A DNA stretch of 8,670 nucleotides from Deltaproteobacteria bacterium RIFOXYA12_FULL_61_11 (GTDB lineage: Bacteria; Bdellovibrionota_F; JAHFAK01; YA12-FULL-61-11): positions 1-8,670 of the forward strand of contig MGSU01000164.1 of the NCBI GenBank assembly GCA_001799195.1, given 5' to 3'. The position numbers and the translations under genes are program-made. The notes beneath the pieces were generated by a model. The model was given only the letters and a program-made list of their open reading frames with translations. It did not search any database and was not told where the DNA came from. Each line of letters starts with the position of its first letter. Position 1 is the stretch's first letter. This document shows, piece after piece, positions 6,222-8,670 of the stretch.

Positions 6222-7381
6222 CAGCACACCTCCAGGATATGAACGATCGAACTGCCGCCCGTGCCGCCCATGTTCTGGGTCAAGCCTCGCCGAGCCCCCT
6301 TGACCTGCCGTTCACCGGCCTCGCCGCGAAGGTGCTTGGCGACTTCCAGGATCTGGGCCACGCCCGTTGCACCGACCGGATGCCCCTTGGACTTCAGCCC
6401 GCCGCTGACATTGACCGGGATCTTGCCGTCCGCCGTGGTGAGCTTCTGGTCGATGGCCTTCCCCCCTTGGCCCCGTTCGCACAGACCCAAGGCTTCGATG
6501 ACACAGATCTCGGCAATGGTGAAACAATCGTGGAGTTCGACCAGATCGAGCTCACCGGGTCCGCACTTGGCCATGTCATAGGCCTTCCGAGCCGCGTGCT
6601 GAGTGGCTTCGAGGAAGGTCAGGTCCTTGCGAGCATGGAGCGCAATGGTGTCGGTCGAGTGTCCTACCCCCGCGATGCGCACGATTGGACGGCCTTTGGC
6701 CAGTTTCTTGGCCACGTCCATGGAGGCCAACAGCACCGCTGCGGCACCATCCGTGATGGGGGAACAGTCGAGGATGTGCAGAGGATCTGCGATCAGGGTA
6801 GACTCCAGGACCGTCTTCACGTCGACCTTGTAGGGATACTGGGCCAGAGGGTTGCGCGACCCATTTGCGTGGTTCTTGACCGCGACCTGGGCAAGCTGTT
6901 CTTTCGTGGTCCCGTATTTCTTCATGTGCGCATGGGCAATCATGGCGTACAGGCCAGGGAAGGTAACCCCATGGTACGCCTCGTACTCCTGGTCCGAGGC
7001 CGTGGCCAGGGCATAGGTGGAGGCATTGCCGTCCACGTCGGTCATCTTCTCCACACCGGCGGCGAGCACCACGTCGCTGGCGCCGCTGGCGATCTCGTAA
7101 TAGGCTGACTTGACCGCTAGACCGCCCGAGGCGCACGCGGATTCGACCCGCGTCGCTGGGAGGGAACGCTGGCCAAGGTAATCGGCCAGCATGGAACCGA
7201 GATGTTCCTGGCCGACGAAGAGCCCTCCGGACATGCAACCGATATACATGCTGTCGATGCGGTCGACCCCGGCATCATCAAGGGCATCGATCGCGGCTTC
7301 GGTGAAGATGGTGCGCAGGGACTGCTCCCACAGCTCACCCCATTTGCGCATCCCAAGTCCGATCACTGCAACGTCTCTCAT
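6221..7381 (-). CDS. Acetyl-CoA C-acetyltransferase (thiolase, archaeal/SCPx type)
   Basis: This 386-residue thiolase-fold enzyme condenses two acetyl-CoA to acetoacetyl-CoA (or runs in reverse). The nucleophilic Cys is C83 in ESACASG. The second conserved motif is LHDCFTIAE with H284, the HDxF form of archaeal and SCP-x thiolases in place of the NEAF of classical biosynthetic thiolases. H334 lies in [14 protein letters not shown]. The C-terminal Cys of classical thiolases (CxGxG) is absent; the corresponding place reads [11 protein letters not shown], again as in the archaeal/SCP-x group. Start ATG 7381 is preceded by AGGAGG (7387-7392, plus numbering) at 5 nt, overlapping the end of the HMG-CoA synthase gene. 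It lies 10 bp behind the synthase gene and shares a base with the OB-fold gene, so all three should be made in step. A different acyl-CoA substrate is possible but less likely next to a synthase of this type. Confidence 0.92.
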   Translation of the reverse strand: MRDVAVIGLGMRKWGELWEQSLRTIFTEAAIDALDDAGVDRIDSMYIGCMSGGLFVGQEHLGSMLADYLGQRSLPATRVESACASGGLAVKSAYYEIASGASDVVLAAGVEKMTDVDGNASTYALATASDQEYEAYHGVTFPGLYAMIAHAHMKKYGTTKEQLAQVAVKNHANGSRNPLAQYPYKVDVKTVLESTLIADPLHILDCSPITDGAAAVLLASMDVAKKLAKGRPIVRIAGVGHSTDTIALHARKDLTFLEATQHAARKAYDMAKCGPGELDLVELHDCFTIAEICVIEALGLCERGQGGKAIDQKLTTADGKIPVNVSGGLKSKGHPVGATGVAQILEVAKHLRGEAGERQVKGARRGLTQNMGGTGGSSIVHILEVC

Positions 7382-7391
7382 GATCTCCTCC

Positions 7392-8441
7392 TCACTCCTT
7401 GCGGATCTTGCCCCGATATTTCACATAGGTGCCGTAATCAATATAGGTTTTGTTCTCCTCGAGTTGGGTCCGAGTCTTCGGTGCCAGATCTCGGACCTCC
7501 TCGATGCGCGAGGTGACCTCAAGGATGAACCCGTCGCTACCGGCGCCCGAACCGTAGGAGACCATCAGGATCTTATCGCCCTTCTTGGCCACATCGAGAG
7601 AAGCGGTCAGACCGAGCGGTGAGGCTCCCGAATACGTGTTGCCCAAGGTCGGCGAGAGCCAACCCGGTCCGGTCTGCTCCCGCGAGAAACCGAGCATCTT
7701 CCCGGCCCGGTCCGGGAACTTCCCGTTGGGTTGGTGGAAGACTGCGTAGGTGAAATCCTTGGCCGACATCCCGGCCATGCTCATGATCCGCTCTGCTGCG
7801 CCGAGCACGTGTTTGAAATAGGCCGGTTCTCCTGTGAAACGCCCGGCATGGCGCGGATAGTGTTGGTACTCGCGGCGCCAGAAGTCCGGAGTGTCGGTCA
7901 TATACGAATTGGTGTACAGGATTTCGGCCACGATCTTGTCTTTGTCGGCTCCCATGATATAGGCGGCGGCCCCTGCCGCTGCCGAGTACTCCAGGGCATC
8001 ACCCGGGCACCCCTGGGAGGTATCGGCGCCGATACCGAGGCCGTACTTGATCTCACCGGCCTTAACCAGACCGTAGGTCACAAACATCGCTTCCGCACCC
8101 GCCTTGCAGGCGAATTCGAAATCCACGCAATGCAGATCCGGGGTTGCTCCGATGGCCTCGGCGACCACCGTGCCGCTCGGCTTGACCGCATAGGGATGCG
8201 ATTCCGAACCGATGTAGATCGCCCCCAGTTCGCGGGCGGGTATCCCTGCTCTCACCAACGCGGACTTGGCCGCCTCGACCGACATGGTGATGGTGTCCTG
8301 GTCCGGCCCCGGCACCGATTTCTCTTGGAGCATCAAGCCTTTCTTGTAGCTCGGAGCATCAGCGCCCCAGACTTTCGCGATCTCTTCGACCTTGATCCTG
8401 AAACGGGGGATATAGGCCCCATACCCGATGATACCAACCAT
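7392..8441 (-). CDS. Hydroxymethylglutaryl-CoA synthase, archaeal type
   Basis: The enzyme condenses acetyl-CoA with acetoacetyl-CoA to HMG-CoA, the precursor of mevalonate. The catalytic triad is visible: E80 in [14 protein letters not shown]112 in FEFACKAG and H236 in [11 protein letters not shown]. Other landmarks are the N-terminal [14 protein letters not shown], the [11 protein letters not shown] loop (138-148) and the GSGAGSDGF loop near the C-terminus (297-305). The length of 349 residues matches archaeal enzymes (about 345-350) and is shorter than eukaryotic and Gram-positive ones. The frame could begin upstream at 8507 (GTG-like start) or at ATG 8456, but ATG 8441 begins the conserved MVGIIGYG and has GGAGGT 7 nt before it. 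It is the first gene of the three-gene operon. The cluster type is the one known for archaeal thiolase-synthase complexes, here in a bacterial genome. Confidence 0.93.
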   Translation of the reverse strand: MVGIIGYGAYIPRFRIKVEEIAKVWGADAPSYKKGLMLQEKSVPGPDQDTITMSVEAAKSALVRAGIPARELGAIYIGSESHPYAVKPSGTVVAEAIGATPDLHCVDFEFACKAGAEAMFVTYGLVKAGEIKYGLGIGADTSQGCPGDALEYSAAAGAAAYIMGADKDKIVAEILYTNSYMTDTPDFWRREYQHYPRHAGRFTGEPAYFKHVLGAAERIMSMAGMSAKDFTYAVFHQPNGKFPDRAGKMLGFSREQTGPGWLSPTLGNTYSGASPLGLTASLDVAKKGDKILMVSYGSGAGSDGFILEVTSRIEEVRDLAPKTRTQLEENKTYIDYGTYVKYRGKIRKE

Positions 8442-8448
8442 TCCCGGA

Positions 8449-8454
8449 ACCTCC
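8449..8454 (-). promoter_or_regulatory. Ribosome binding site GGAGGT deciding the HMG-CoA synthase start
   Basis: On the minus strand GGAGGT lies 7 nt before ATG 8441. It overlaps the alternative ATG at 8456, which therefore cannot use it. This supports the shorter, family-typical protein. Confidence 0.8.
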
Positions 8455-8533
8455 ATGGCTAGAGCTGAGGATCGCGATGATCTACCACACTTCGCAGGGC
8501 AAACCAATCATTTTCTTTCCCCCGCAAGGATCA

Positions 8534-8560
8534 ATATCCCATTCAGATACTATGGGTTAT
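8534..8560. promoter_or_regulatory. Imperfect palindrome upstream of the HMG-CoA synthase operon
   Basis: ATATCCCAT (8534-8542) and ATGGGTTAT (8552-8560) form an inverted repeat with 8 of 9 positions paired and a 9-nt spacer. It lies 93-119 bp upstream of the synthase start in locally AT-rich DNA, where a promoter would be expected. It could be an operator for a dimeric regulator or a weak hairpin. I find no convincing -35/-10 pair beside it. Confidence 0.35.
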
Positions 8561-8606
8561 ACAGAACCAACGGCCGTAAGGAAGGGAAAAGGGGATAAAA
8601 ACAGCG

Positions 8607-8657
8607 ATGAAGAGCGTCTATTCTTCGCGCAGGAAACTCAGGAAACTCGAGCGATGA
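8607..8657 (+). other. Possible 16-codon leader frame with internal 9-bp tandem repeat
   Basis: A short frame reads MKSVYSSRRKLRKLER from ATG 8607 to TGA 8655-8657. The repeated RKL comes from a tandem duplication of AGGAAACTC (8631-8639 and 8640-8648). A purine-rich AAGGGG tract lies roughly 14 nt before the ATG, rather far for a ribosome binding site. The stop overlaps another ATG (8654) as ATGA, and that second frame (MRDTA...) runs off the window. If a plus-strand gene starts at 8654, the short frame could be a coupled leader; otherwise it is chance. Confidence 0.25.
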
Positions 8658-8670
8658 GGGACACTGCCGA

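Noticed and set aside
5478-6242. 254-codon plus-strand frame crossing the gap and the OB-fold gene
   Set aside because: Most of it is antisense to the DHH and OB-fold genes, and the part in the gap has no domain or ribosome binding site.
6239-8462. Long plus-strand frames opposite the thiolase and HMG-CoA synthase (for example 6239-7108 and 7731-8462)
   Set aside because: They are antisense shadows of two enzymes with complete catalytic residues.
1-8670. tRNA, rRNA, CRISPR array, insertion sequence or transposase
   Set aside because: No spaced repeat arrays, terminal inverted repeats, transposase motifs or tRNA-like cloverleaf were seen on either strand.

Overview
The window is GC-rich, gene-dense bacterial DNA. 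A bacterial host is shown by the C-terminal end of the replication restart helicase PriA at the left edge. A caspase-like (peptidase C14) protein with a barrel-like tail, a secreted PGLGQIY-type membrane protein and a DHH phosphoesterase fit a deltaproteobacterium in the broad sense (Myxococcota or relatives). That placement is inference from gene content only.

Layout: (1) 1-829, plus strand: the 3' end of priA, then after one base a small HTH plus zinc-ribbon regulator. (2) 833-1486, minus strand: an unrecognised helical, basic protein convergent with the regulator. (3) about 1492-2757, plus strand: a caspase-like gene that keeps the catalytic-Cys half and a barrel-like C-terminus but has no recognisable first half. 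(4) 2770-4634, plus strand: a secreted membrane protein and a GT4-type glycosyltransferase, tightly packed behind the caspase gene. (5) 4553-5587, minus strand: a DHH-family phosphoesterase whose 3' end overlaps the glycosyltransferase by 82 bp. (6) 5588-5828: a gene-poor gap with a nested inverted repeat. (7) 5829-8441, minus strand: an HMG-CoA synthase, thiolase and zinc-ribbon/OB-fold protein in one compact operon. (8) 8442-8670: the upstream region, with an imperfect palindrome and a possible small plus-strand reading frame.

The clearest functional unit is the last operon. The thiolase joins two acetyl-CoA, HMG-CoA synthase adds a third, and the OB-fold protein bridges the two enzymes in the known archaeal complex. 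The gene set and sequence type are those of archaea, here in a bacterial chromosome. No HMG-CoA reductase lies in the window, so a mevalonate role cannot be confirmed from here.

The oddest place is around 1350-1520, where two head-to-head genes both appear to have lost their 5' ends and where a 14-bp direct repeat sits. A deletion, a rearrangement or an assembly join could explain it.
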